DNA of 64,000 nt from Bacillota bacterium (lineage in GTDB: Bacteria; Bacillota; Sulfobacillia; Sulfobacillales; Sulfobacillaceae), in NCBI GenBank assembly GCA_026627385.1, contig JAPNUR010000009.1, forward strand, positions 50,479 through 114,478, written 5' to 3'. Position 1 is the stretch's first letter, and every line of letters starts with the position of its first letter. Made by a program: the position numbers and the translations under genes. Positions 25,508 to 34,296 of the stretch are shown piece by piece. Under the pieces are notes generated by a model that was given only the letters and a program-made list of their open reading frames with translations, searched no databases and was not told the origin of the DNA.

Positions 25508-26770
25508 TCACCCCGAATGCGTTGACGGATATGCTAGCACCGCCTGATCCAGGGCCACGACAGCATCCAACAAGGCCTGAGCGCCGGTTGTCACCCATTC
25601 CTCCTTGGACCATTCTTCCGGACAATGACTCACACCTCCCGCGCTGGGGATGAACAGCATCCCGCTCGCGGGACAAATTCGGTGCATTTGCACCGCATCA
25701 TGGCCAGCCCAGCTGGGCAGATGACGATACGAATACCCGCCCCGTGCCAGCGCCTCTTCCATCTGATTTCTTAATTCAGCGGAAAAATGGGTCGGCGGTT
25801 CATACGATAGTTCCATCCACTCCACATGCACTCCCCAACGGGCACTGGTCAAGCGAATGCGCTCGGCAATAAAACGGCGGGCATCCTCGAAGATCTGCTC
25901 TTCGAGGCTTCGCAGTTCAAGTCCTAACGATGCTTCCCCCGGAATCACATTCAACGCATTAGGCTTTACATCCACCGTGCCAAACGTTGCGACCACATGA
26001 CCCGATCGCGCATACGCCCAATCATTGATGGCCGTGATTAACTCACTCGCTGCAACCAAGGCGTCGTGGCGTTTGGCCATGGGCATAGTCCCTGCATGAC
26101 CTTCCACGCCCACAACGCGTAGCCGATAGCGGAGAATGCCCACCACCCCACTCACAATCCCTAGCGACACCTCTTCGTCCGCCAACACCGGGCCTTGTTC
26201 CACGTGAAGTTCCAAATAATGGTCAATGCGCCCTGAAAGGTTGGCATCGTGGATCTTCGAAGGATCACCCCCCATCAAGGCAATGCCTTCCCTGAGCGTT
26301 GTTCCATCCGGTGCACGGTAATCCAGCATCTCCGGACTCAAACGCCCGGCAGCGGCTCGACTGCCAATTGTCGACAATCCGTATATGGACGGTTCCTCAG
26401 CTAAAAAATCAATAACCCATAAAGGATGGCGCAACTGCACGTTGTGTTCGCGCAGCGTCTCGGCCACTTCAATTGCGGCCACCACACCCACGGTTCCATC
26501 AAAGCGGCCGCCACCGGGTACTGTATCGGTGTGCGATCCGACCACAATAGCTGGGCCGACGCCAGGGAGTTCCCCAATCAAATTGGCCGCGGTATCCCAA
26601 CGCGGAAAGAGCCCAGCCGCGATCATCTCTTCATACAGCCAATGCCGCGCTTCGCGGTAAATTGGCGTAAACGATCGCCGCGTCCATCCGGGATAGGCCG
26701 GGTCGACAAACTCGGCCAACCGCTGAAGCCGCTGGTTTACACGCTCGCCGTTGATGGAATATTTCGCCAT
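25508..26770 (-). CDS. M20-family amidohydrolase (N-carbamoyl-L-amino acid hydrolase / allantoate amidohydrolase type)
   Basis: A 420-aa binuclear-metal amidohydrolase. Metal-site motifs are GSHTDTVPGGGRFDG (His, Asp), DFLAEEPS (Glu-Glu pair, general base), LELHVEQGPVL (His) and GGVSHCPEEW (C-terminal His); GHAGTMPMAKRHDALVAASE is the dimerisation/lid region. The family cleaves N-carbamoyl, and in some members N-formyl, amino acids and ureido acids. In this locus no HutG is present, so it could release formate from N-formylglutamate made by the HutF-like enzyme; that is inference. ATG 26770 has a weak GAGGAAG site. It is transcribed toward the binding-protein gene after a 224-bp gap. Confidence 0.88.
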   Translation of the reverse strand: MAKYSINGERVNQRLQRLAEFVDPAYPGWTRRSFTPIYREARHWLYEEMIAAGLFPRWDTAANLIGELPGVGPAIVVGSHTDTVPGGGRFDGTVGVVAAIEVAETLREHNVQLRHPLWVIDFLAEEPSIYGLSTIGSRAAAGRLSPEMLDYRAPDGTTLREGIALMGGDPSKIHDANLSGRIDHYLELHVEQGPVLADEEVSLGIVSGVVGILRYRLRVVGVEGHAGTMPMAKRHDALVAASELITAINDWAYARSGHVVATFGTVDVKPNALNVIPGEASLGLELRSLEEQIFEDARRFIAERIRLTSARWGVHVEWMELSYEPPTHFSAELRNQMEEALARGGYSYRHLPSWAGHDAVQMHRICPASGMLFIPSAGGVSHCPEEWSKEEWVTTGAQALLDAVVALDQAVLAYPSTHSG

Positions 26771-27015
26771 AGATTAACCCCGCTTCCTCAGCAGGCGCCA
26801 CATCAAGCCCTTCTAGAAATTCGGAGACCCTCTGCCCACGCCGCGGGGCTCGACGAACACGCTAGCTAATGAACATTTGTCTCTGCGCCCCGCGATCAGT
26901 GCCAGTGCGCAGCTATAGAATGATGTCATCCGGATTATATCATTCATCTTCAACTGATTCAATCTTATTGCAGCCTCTTATCGCCACTCTTTTCTGACGG
27001 CTTCTTGAATTGTTC

Positions 27016-27044
27016 GTGACTTAGTGCACTAATACGGGTATAAT
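27016..27044 (+). promoter_or_regulatory. Predicted promoter of the rpiR-hutF-hutU arm
   Basis: In the 376-bp divergent region a perfect TATAAT (27039-27044) is preceded at 17 bp by GTGACT (27016-27021). It points toward the RpiR regulator, with a leader of about 95 bp. No clear minus-strand promoter was found by eye for the M20 gene in the same region. Confidence 0.45.
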
Positions 27045-27146
27045 TAAAGAAAAGGGCAACAGCCCACGTTTAGAGACCTTTTTGATAGAGAATTTATTCA
27101 TTCACTGCTGTGTTTGATATTATTCATTCACCAAGGATGTGTCGAT

Positions 27147-27995
27147 GTGGCGACTATGGGCCTCGACGAACTGGAACAGCGTATCAAAGAACAAGGCAAT
27201 CTGTCCCCCGTCAATCGGCAAATCGCCGATTACGTTCTTCACCACTTGCGCGATGTCTCGCTGATGTCGGCGACAGACCTGGCGGAAGCCAGTGGCGTGA
27301 GTCAACCGTCGGTGTCGCGCTTTTGCATGGGCCTTGGCTATCAGGGCTACGCCGACTTTGTCCGCGTGATCCAAGATCTGGTGCGCGAAGAGTGGCGCGC
27401 CCCAGATCGCACCCACTATCTTCGCTATCCCTCCTCGGAAGAAGAGCCGCTGATCGCAGAAGAGATAGCCAACCTGTCGACGCTGCAATCGCTGTGCCAA
27501 ACCCCGCCGGTAGAGCAGCTGGTGCAGTTTATTTTGCGGTCGCGGCGGTTGGTCTTGGCCGGGGCGCGCGCATCCGCCACCGTGATTCCCTACGCCAGCT
27601 ACTTTCTCAGCAAAGTCCGGGACGGGGTGGAAGTCGCAACTCCTGACGCTCCCCTCTGGTCCAGTCTCGCGTCCCACGCGCAGCCTGACGTGGCGGTGCT
27701 GGCCTTCGTGTTTCCCCGTTACGCTGCATCATTGCTCGAATGGCTGGATGATGTCAGCCGCTGGGCAACCCCGATTGCGGCGATCACCGATCGCCCGCAG
27801 TCGCCTGCCCGCCAGTGGGCTCACCCTCTGGTCGTGGTGCCCGTAGCCCGGGCTTCGTTATTTGATTCCTATGCCGCGCCAATGGTGTTCTTAAATTACT
27901 TAATTCGCCGCGTGGCCTCCCATACCCCGTCCATCGAAACACGCCTTCAGGAACTCGAGCAGTACGAATCCCGGCGCCAGGTTTATCAAAAGTAA
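27147..27995 (+). CDS. MurR/RpiR-family transcriptional regulator
   Basis: A 282-aa regulator with an N-terminal HTH_6 domain (LSPVNRQIADYVLHHL, then the helix-turn-helix SATDLAEASGVSQPSVSRFCMGLGY split over two helices) and a C-terminal SIS sugar-phosphate-binding fold (residues about 120-260, LVLAGARASATVIPYASYFLSKV). GTG 27147 follows AAGGA by nine bases; a TTG start at 27114 is possible but unsupported. RpiR proteins usually sense phosphosugars, but several control histidine or amino-acid catabolism. It lies first in the hutF-hutU operon, divergent from the M20/transport arm, and likely controls both. Confidence 0.9.
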   Translation: MATMGLDELEQRIKEQGNLSPVNRQIADYVLHHLRDVSLMSATDLAEASGVSQPSVSRFCMGLGYQGYADFVRVIQDLVREEWRAPDRTHYLRYPSSEEEPLIAEEIANLSTLQSLCQTPPVEQLVQFILRSRRLVLAGARASATVIPYASYFLSKVRDGVEVATPDAPLWSSLASHAQPDVAVLAFVFPRYAASLLEWLDDVSRWATPIAAITDRPQSPARQWAHPLVVVPVARASLFDSYAAPMVFLNYLIRRVASHTPSIETRLQELEQYESRRQVYQK

Positions 27996-28038
27996 ACGCG
28001 GTCGGGTTTGCTAAATTGTGGAAAGGAGAATTCAGACG

Positions 28039-29367
28039 GTGCACGACCGCTACGACCCGGATTACCTATTTGTTAATGGCCAGTGCCGTGCCGGATGGTC
28101 GCTGGTGGTTGATCCCGCGAGCGCGTTGATTGTCGCTGCAGGGCCGCGCGAGGATCTTCAGCAGGCCTACCCGGAGGCCACCGTCCACGCGTGGCGTGGT
28201 CGGCTCATCATGCCCGGTACCATTAATGCCCATGCTCACGCCTTTCAGCATTTAGCGCGTGGGCAGGGGGTCGACCGTCCTTTTCTTCAATGGCGCGATG
28301 ACACCCTTTATCGCCTGGCACCACACCTGGACCCCGACACCCTCTACCAAGGGAGTCAATGGGCATTTGCTGAAATGCTGCAGGCCGGCATCACCACGGT
28401 GGCAGAATTTTTTTACGTGCATGGGTCTACGTTGGACAATGATCGTGCGGTGATCCAAGCCGCGCGCGATGTGGGCATCCGTCTCATCTTTGCCCGTACG
28501 TTTTACGACTGGGAAGGGGCGCCAGCTGCTTACCAGGAGACGCCGGAGCTTGCCGTGCAGCGCACCCAGACGCTCGCCGCCGAACTCAGCCAAGATCCCA
28601 CCGTGAACTTACATGTGGCCCCACACAGTCTTCACGGTGCATCGGACCTCATGATTCAGACAGCCTATGCGCTGGCCCAAGACCTGGGGGTGCCGTGCCA
28701 CATCCACGTCGCCGAAGAATCCTTTGAGGTGCGAGAGGTTCAAGCCCGTACCGGTCATACCCCCGTAGCCCATCTAGCAGCGCTCGGCGTCCTCTCGCCC
28801 CGGACTTTGGCCGTCCACCTGGTGGCCATTACCCCGGAGGACATCGCCATCTTACAAGATCATGGCGCTCGGTGGATCTATTGCCCGGCCAGCAACGGCT
28901 TCTTAGGCGATGGCATCCCTCCCTTGGCCGACCTTCTGGCGCACGGCATCCCTCCGGCGCTGGGCACCGATGGCGGCTGCAGCAATAATCGCGCCAGCAT
29001 CTATGATGAAATGCGCACGCTCGCCCTTCTTCACAAGGGCTTACACCAAGACGCCACGGTCGTGACACATCGACAGGTGCTGGAGTTTGGCACCAAGCAG
29101 GGTGCAGAGCACCTCGACATCCCCGCTGGCGACCTTCAGCCTGGACGTTTGGCCGATTTTGTCGGCATTGACATAAACCATCCCTCCCTGATCCCTTGGA
29201 CCGCGGAGACACTCCCCGCCAACATGGTCTATGCCATGCAGCCGGAGGCGATTCGCGAGGTGGTGGTGGGGGGCCGTCAGGTCGTCCACGAGGGAGTTCT
29301 CACCACCGTTGACCAACAGCGTTTAGGGACCCAGGTGCAGGCGCTGGTTCAACATTGGTTTCAATAA
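28039..29367 (+). CDS. Amidohydrolase of ATZ/TRZ-HutF type, probable N-formimidoylglutamate deiminase
   Basis: A 442-aa metal-dependent deaminase. Ligands: NAHAHAFQH (HxH, with the HAFQ of HutF proteins), HIHVAEES (His), VHLVAIT (His) and GTDGGCSNN (Asp). VAPHSLHGASDL resembles the PHSLRAV motif of HutF. HutF releases ammonia from formiminoglutamate to give N-formylglutamate. The GTDG-x-SNN ending is closer to ATZ/TRZ deaminases, so the substrate is not certain; position between the regulator and urocanase supports HutF. GTG 28039 is nine bases behind AAAGGAGA, which excludes the GTG at 28018 that contains this site. Confidence 0.78.
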   Translation: MHDRYDPDYLFVNGQCRAGWSLVVDPASALIVAAGPREDLQQAYPEATVHAWRGRLIMPGTINAHAHAFQHLARGQGVDRPFLQWRDDTLYRLAPHLDPDTLYQGSQWAFAEMLQAGITTVAEFFYVHGSTLDNDRAVIQAARDVGIRLIFARTFYDWEGAPAAYQETPELAVQRTQTLAAELSQDPTVNLHVAPHSLHGASDLMIQTAYALAQDLGVPCHIHVAEESFEVREVQARTGHTPVAHLAALGVLSPRTLAVHLVAITPEDIAILQDHGARWIYCPASNGFLGDGIPPLADLLAHGIPPALGTDGGCSNNRASIYDEMRTLALLHKGLHQDATVVTHRQVLEFGTKQGAEHLDIPAGDLQPGRLADFVGIDINHPSLIPWTAETLPANMVYAMQPEAIREVVVGGRQVVHEGVLTTVDQQRLGTQVQALVQHWFQ

Positions 29368-29392
29368 AATAAAATCTCGGAGGTGACGCCGT

Positions 29393-31075
29393 ATGGATTG
29401 GTTTCAACATGAAGCAATTCAGGCACCGCGCGGCAACACCCTCAACTGTCGGGGGTGGGGTCAGGAAGGGGCTTTACGGATGCTAATGAATAACCTCGAT
29501 CCTGCCGTGGGCGAAGATCCCGCCCACCTCATCGTATACGGTGGACGCGGGCGGGCCGCACGGTCGTGGGAAGCCTATGACCGCATTGTGGCTACCCTGC
29601 TCACACTCGACAACGATGAAACGTTGCTAATTCAGTCTGGCAAACCCGTCGCCGTCTTTCGAACCCATCCGTTTGCCCCGCGCGTGCTCATTGCCAACAG
29701 CCACCTGGTGCCCAAATGGGCGACCCTGGAGGAATTTAACCGCTTGGAAGCCCAAGGCCTCACCATGTACGGGCAAATGACGGCAGGGTCCTGGATTTAC
29801 ATTGGAAGCCAAGGCATTATCCAAGGGACCTTTCAGACGCTCGCGGCTTTAGCCGCTCAGCACTTTGGCACCGATAATTTAAAGGGTAAATTGTATGTCT
29901 CAGCCGGATTAGGCGGGATGGGCGGAGCGCAGCCGCTTGCCGTGAAAATGCTCGAGGGTGTCGCCCTGATTGCCGATGTCGATCCGCGGCGCATTGCCCG
30001 CCGACTCGAGTCTGGGTACTTAGATGCCGCCTCCGACAACGTGGCGGAGGCCATCAGGCGCGCGTGGGCGGCCCGCAATGCTGGCGAATCATTCACCATT
30101 GGGGTCGCCTGCCATGCCAACACGTTGCTTTCCACGTTAATCCAAGAACATCTGGTCCCCGACGTGCTCTCCGATCAGACCGCTGCCCATGATCCCTTAG
30201 TGGGGTACATTCCCGACGGTTTTACCGTCGAAGCGGCGGCCGAGCTCCGGTCCAAAGACCCCAGTGAATACTTACGTCAAGCCCGTGCGGCTATTGCCAC
30301 CCATGTCCGCCACTTGCTCACGCTACAACAGGCTGGCGCCCAAACCTTTGACTACGGTAACAATATCCGGCGCGAAGCCTTCGATCAGGGGGTCAGCGAC
30401 GCATTTCAGATCCCCGGCTATGTCCCAGCTTACATCCGCGACCTTTTCTGCCAAGGCAAAGGCCCCTTTCGCTGGGCCGCGCTTTCGGGAGACGCAGCGG
30501 ACATTTATCGACTGGACGATCTCGCGCTATCGCTATTTGGCGACAATCCGCTGCTTCGCCGGTGGTTTACCTTAGCCCGTCGCTATATTCCTTTCCAAGG
30601 GCTGCCCGCGCGCATTGCCTACATGGGCCAAGGTGAACGCGATGCCTTTGCGCTGGCCGTCAACGACTTGGTGCGCCGGGGCGAATTGGGCGCCCCGATT
30701 GTCTTCGGCCGCGATCATCATGATACCGGGTCGGTGGCCTCCCCCTACCGCGAAACCGAAGCCATGCAAGACGGGTCTGACGCGATTGCCGACTGGCCAA
30801 TTCTCAACGCCCTCTTAAATGTCGCGTCGGGGGCCCACTGGGTGGCCTTGCATCACGGCGGAGGCACAGGCATTGGCTATTCACTGCACGCAGGGGCCAA
30901 TGTGGTAGCCGATGGATCGGAGGATAGCGCGGAGCGGTTGTCGCGCGTCTTATGGAATGATCCGGGACTCGGCGTCGTGCGCCACGCGGATGCCGGGTAT
31001 CCGCTTGCGCAGGCGACGTTGACCGCCTTTGGCGATCGCTTTAAGACGCCGTTGATTGGACGCGGGTCACCGTAG
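29393..31075 (+). CDS. hutU: Urocanate hydratase
   Basis: Urocanase adds water to urocanate using tightly bound NAD as electrophile, giving imidazolonepropionate. The 560-aa protein has full length and all major blocks: [49 protein letters not shown] (NAD loop), [31 protein letters not shown] with the active-site Cys 353, [18 protein letters not shown] and [19 protein letters not shown] 29393 follows GGAGGTGA. It is the last gene of the plus-strand arm; the next gene is convergent. Confidence 0.96.
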   Translation: MDWFQHEAIQAPRGNTLNCRGWGQEGALRMLMNNLDPAVGEDPAHLIVYGGRGRAARSWEAYDRIVATLLTLDNDETLLIQSGKPVAVFRTHPFAPRVLIANSHLVPKWATLEEFNRLEAQGLTMYGQMTAGSWIYIGSQGIIQGTFQTLAALAAQHFGTDNLKGKLYVSAGLGGMGGAQPLAVKMLEGVALIADVDPRRIARRLESGYLDAASDNVAEAIRRAWAARNAGESFTIGVACHANTLLSTLIQEHLVPDVLSDQTAAHDPLVGYIPDGFTVEAAAELRSKDPSEYLRQARAAIATHVRHLLTLQQAGAQTFDYGNNIRREAFDQGVSDAFQIPGYVPAYIRDLFCQGKGPFRWAALSGDAADIYRLDDLALSLFGDNPLLRRWFTLARRYIPFQGLPARIAYMGQGERDAFALAVNDLVRRGELGAPIVFGRDHHDTGSVASPYRETEAMQDGSDAIADWPILNALLNVASGAHWVALHHGGGTGIGYSLHAGANVVADGSEDSAERLSRVLWNDPGLGVVRHADAGYPLAQATLTAFGDRFKTPLIGRGSP

Positions 31076-31409
31076 TTGCCAGGGGCGGCGCTCTGGGAAA
31101 CGATCAGTGGCGGCGGCCGATGATCGGGGCCATGGCGACCCCCTCATCATCAAAAACCATTGGGGGATGGCGACTTCCGAGCCTTAACACGGTCGCTATC
31201 CCTCAACGGTTGAGAAGAGTCTGGGCGACCTGGATTCAGATACTCTGCATCACCAGACCCCAACTCCCCATGCGGGCACCCGTCCACGGAGTGCCGGCAT
31301 CAACCATCGATGCGAGCTCGTGCCAAGGCATACCGCCTGATGCCCTTAAGAGTTGAAGGTCGGCATGAAACTGCTGACTGGCTAATCCTTAGCCATGGTG
31401 CACGGTGGT
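31076..31409. other. Convergent intergenic region with an imperfect inverted repeat
   Basis: Between hutU and the convergent redoxin gene. CCCCCTCATCATC and the later CCATTGGGGGATGG (about 31136-31166) can form a short G-C stem of five to six pairs around a long loop, a weak bidirectional terminator candidate. No gene was recognised. Confidence 0.35.
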
Positions 31410-31901
31410 TCACCCCGGGACATGGTCGGGGATTGTGTCGCTTTGCAACCCTGCCGCCGGTATCACGCGGCCTAACGAACGAACTATCGCGTCTAACAGC
31501 GCAGCATAGGAGGCCCGCTCAAACCCTTCGCACCGCTGGACAATAGTGCGACGCTCGGGCTCAATGAAAAACACCGTCGGCGTGATGGCCGGATCATAGA
31601 CCCAAGATATGGGATAGTCTGGTGCATCATCCACGATGGGAAAGGTCGCCCCGGCTTCTCTGGCCACCTCTTGCCCTTCTCCCCGGCGGGTCTCCTGTGC
31701 CACGCCAATCACCTGCAGATGGGAACCATACGCACGATGCCATTCCTCGAGAATTCCCAGGGCAACGCGGCTCGCCTGACAACCCGGCTTCCAAAAGACG
31801 AGAAGGGTCCACGGGGATAGTCCCTCGCTCAGCGTCACCGCCTGCCCATCCCCCGCATATCCCACAAATTCTGGCGCCACCATTCCCACTGTTAACGGCA
31901 T
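31410..31901 (-). CDS. Redoxin / TlpA-AhpC-like thioredoxin-fold protein
   Basis: A 163-aa cytoplasmic protein with the AhpC/TSA-TlpA opening APEFVGYAGDGQAVTLSE and LLVFWKPGCQASRVAL. The usual CxxC is CQAS here, so only the N-terminal cysteine remains, as in one-Cys redoxins. The cis-proline strand follows (ITPTVFFI). It may reduce or detoxify a peroxide or disulfide. It lies 52 bp downstream of the molybdenum hydroxylase genes, same strand, and is probably the last gene of that operon. Confidence 0.78.
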   Translation of the reverse strand: MPLTVGMVAPEFVGYAGDGQAVTLSEGLSPWTLLVFWKPGCQASRVALGILEEWHRAYGSHLQVIGVAQETRRGEGQEVAREAGATFPIVDDAPDYPISWVYDPAITPTVFFIEPERRTIVQRCEGFERASYAALLDAIVRSLGRVIPAAGLQSDTIPDHVPG

Positions 31902-31953
31902 CCTTCCGCCCCCTTACCCCTTATCCACCAAGACCGATCGCCCTCAACCCCGC

Positions 31954-34284
31954 TCACGTAACCTTGTCCGAGGCCCGGGCCGCGACGCTGGCCGCACGAA
32001 TGGCCTGGGCCGTGACCGGGATCGCGTCTAGGAGCGGTGTGTCAGCGCCTAACGCATCCTCGATCGCGGCGAGCACGGCAGCCGGCGCCGGAATGGCCCC
32101 GCTTTCTCCCACGCCTTTAAGACCAAGGGGATTGAGCGGAGACGGTGTGTAACAATGGCCGAGGGTAATTTCTGGGACTTCAGCAGCGGTAGGAATCAAG
32201 TAATCCATCAAGGTGCCGGTGAGCAACTGACCATCGGCATCGTAGCGCAGATCTTCCCAGAGCGCCGTGCCCAGTCCGGCCACAATCCCCCCCAGCAACT
32301 GGCCGTCGACAATCACGGGATTCAGGACATTGCCGGAATCATGCACCGCCGCGTAATGTACGAGGCGCACCGCGCCCGTCTCGCGGTCAACACGGACCAC
32401 GGCCATATGAGCTCCAGCGGCATACGTGGCGCCCGATGGGACAAAGAACGCGGTTTCAGATAAGCCAGGGCTCACGGGCAGGGTAAAAGTACTGCCGGGA
32501 TAAGGGCCGCTCGCTTGCATCGCCAGTTCGCCGAACGTCATCGCCCGGCTGGGCACCCCTTTGACGAAGACTCGGCCCCCTTGACATTCCAAATCGTCGA
32601 CGTCGGCCTCTAACAAATGTGCCGCTAAGGTCAGCACCTTCCGCTTGACCGCTTCGCTCGCCAGTTGCACGGCATTGCCTGCCACCACCGCCGTCCGACT
32701 GGCAAAGGTACCGGTCCCATACCCAATGACGCGCGTGTCCCCTTCTTCCACGCGCACGGTATCGAGCGCCACGCCCAGTACATCGGCGGCAATCTGTGCC
32801 AATGTCGTTTCATGCCCCTGGCCTTGTGAGGCCGCACCTGTGGCCACAATCACGCCGCCATCAGGGGCAATGGTCACGGTTGCCCCTTCATGCGGACCCA
32901 TCGCCGTGTTTTCGATGCCGACGGCCAGACCAATGCCCAGCGTCGTCCGTCCCGCCTCGGCGCGCTGTTGCATAGCCCGCCACTCGTGGTAGTGACCGTC
33001 CTCCAAGAGACGCGTCAAGAGCTCCGGATAATTGCCGCTGTCGAGCACCATGGGCGTCCCCTCGCGGGATTTGAGGCCGGTTGCATACGGAAATTCCTCG
33101 GGCGGGATCAAGTTTCGGTAACGAATGGCCGCGGGATCCAGGTGCAACTTTTGCGCCGCAATATCGAGGAGCCGATTGATCACTAAGGCCGCTTGCGGCC
33201 GGCCCGCGCCGCGATAGGGGGCTAACGGCACCGTATTGGTGTAGGCCACGGTCCCTTCGCAGGCGTAATGCGGCACTTTATAGGGGCCGGGGATTAAGGT
33301 GGAGGTAATGATCGGGACAATCACCCCCCATGGCACGTAGGCACCAGTGTTGGCCAGAAATGAGTCCACCACGGCTAGGATTTGTCCGTCGCGCGTCAGT
33401 CCCATTTTGGCCTCGTGGTACTGCTCGCGCTCGTGGACAGCACTCAACAAGTGCTCCGTCCGATCTTCAATCCAGGCCACCGGGCGCTGAAGCGCGCGAG
33501 CCGCCCAGGCAACCAGGTAATCCTCCACGTAAAATGGCTCCTTAGCCCCGAAGGCTCCTCCCACATCGGGCGCCTTGACCGCAATCTGATGCTCGCCGAG
33601 GCCAAATAGCTCCGCGTACAGCCGCCGCATCATATGAGGTGTTTGCGTCGCCGCATACACCATTAAGCGCTCCTCCCCAGCTTCGTAGCGCCATTCGGCC
33701 ACCAGCCCTCGCGTCTCAATCGGGAGACAGCTGACGCGGCCCATGAATAGCTGGCACTCCACCACCACGGGCGCATCCTTCAGCGCGGCCGCCGCATCGC
33801 CCACCGCCTGCACAATACGCGCTGCTTGGTTGCTCGGCTTATCCCTATGCACACGGGGCGCGTCTGGAGCCAGGGCCCGCCGCATGTCAGTCACGGCCGG
33901 CATGGGCTCGTAGTCCACGACCACGCGCGCCACCCCATCCTCGGCCGCGTACCGGTCGGTGGCAATGACCATCGCAACAGGCTCTCCCACATGACACACT
34001 TCGGACCCTAAGGGAATCTGGGTGACAGGCTCCAGGGTTGGAAAAGGAAATAACAGCGGCAACGGGGAAGCCTTCACATCGTGACCGCCGTAAACGGCAA
34101 TCACCCCGGGAACCTTTAAGGCAGGCGCCACGTCCACCCCGCGCACCCGGGCATGACCATGGGGTGAGCGGACAAACGCCGCATAAACTTGCCCGGGCAG
34201 CATGAGGTCGGCAATGTAGTGCCCGCGTCCGGTCAACAGCCGTTCATCACGCGTTCGGCGTATGGCAGTCCCAACGTATCCCAT
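31954..34284 (-). CDS. Molybdenum hydroxylase large subunit 1 (xanthine dehydrogenase/CoxL family)
   Basis: A 776-aa molybdopterin-cytosine-dinucleotide-binding subunit. It begins with the hammerhead domain (RTRDERLLTGRGHYIADL), then cofactor contacts VGGAFGAKEPFYVEDY, APYRGAGRPQAA, SQGQGHETTLAQI and the active-site glutamate in KGVGESGAIPAPAA. The CO-dehydrogenase form I loop (AYRCSFR) is replaced by APYRGAGR, so it is not a CO dehydrogenase of the classic type but a hydroxylase for an aldehyde or N-heterocycle. ATG 34284 is five bases behind GAGGAGGGG. It directly follows a second, different large subunit gene. Confidence 0.92.
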   Translation of the reverse strand: MGYVGTAIRRTRDERLLTGRGHYIADLMLPGQVYAAFVRSPHGHARVRGVDVAPALKVPGVIAVYGGHDVKASPLPLLFPFPTLEPVTQIPLGSEVCHVGEPVAMVIATDRYAAEDGVARVVVDYEPMPAVTDMRRALAPDAPRVHRDKPSNQAARIVQAVGDAAAALKDAPVVVECQLFMGRVSCLPIETRGLVAEWRYEAGEERLMVYAATQTPHMMRRLYAELFGLGEHQIAVKAPDVGGAFGAKEPFYVEDYLVAWAARALQRPVAWIEDRTEHLLSAVHEREQYHEAKMGLTRDGQILAVVDSFLANTGAYVPWGVIVPIITSTLIPGPYKVPHYACEGTVAYTNTVPLAPYRGAGRPQAALVINRLLDIAAQKLHLDPAAIRYRNLIPPEEFPYATGLKSREGTPMVLDSGNYPELLTRLLEDGHYHEWRAMQQRAEAGRTTLGIGLAVGIENTAMGPHEGATVTIAPDGGVIVATGAASQGQGHETTLAQIAADVLGVALDTVRVEEGDTRVIGYGTGTFASRTAVVAGNAVQLASEAVKRKVLTLAAHLLEADVDDLECQGGRVFVKGVPSRAMTFGELAMQASGPYPGSTFTLPVSPGLSETAFFVPSGATYAAGAHMAVVRVDRETGAVRLVHYAAVHDSGNVLNPVIVDGQLLGGIVAGLGTALWEDLRYDADGQLLTGTLMDYLIPTAAEVPEITLGHCYTPSPLNPLGLKGVGESGAIPAPAAVLAAIEDALGADTPLLDAIPVTAQAIRAASVAARASDKVT

Positions 34285-34296
34285 CCGTGCCCCTCC

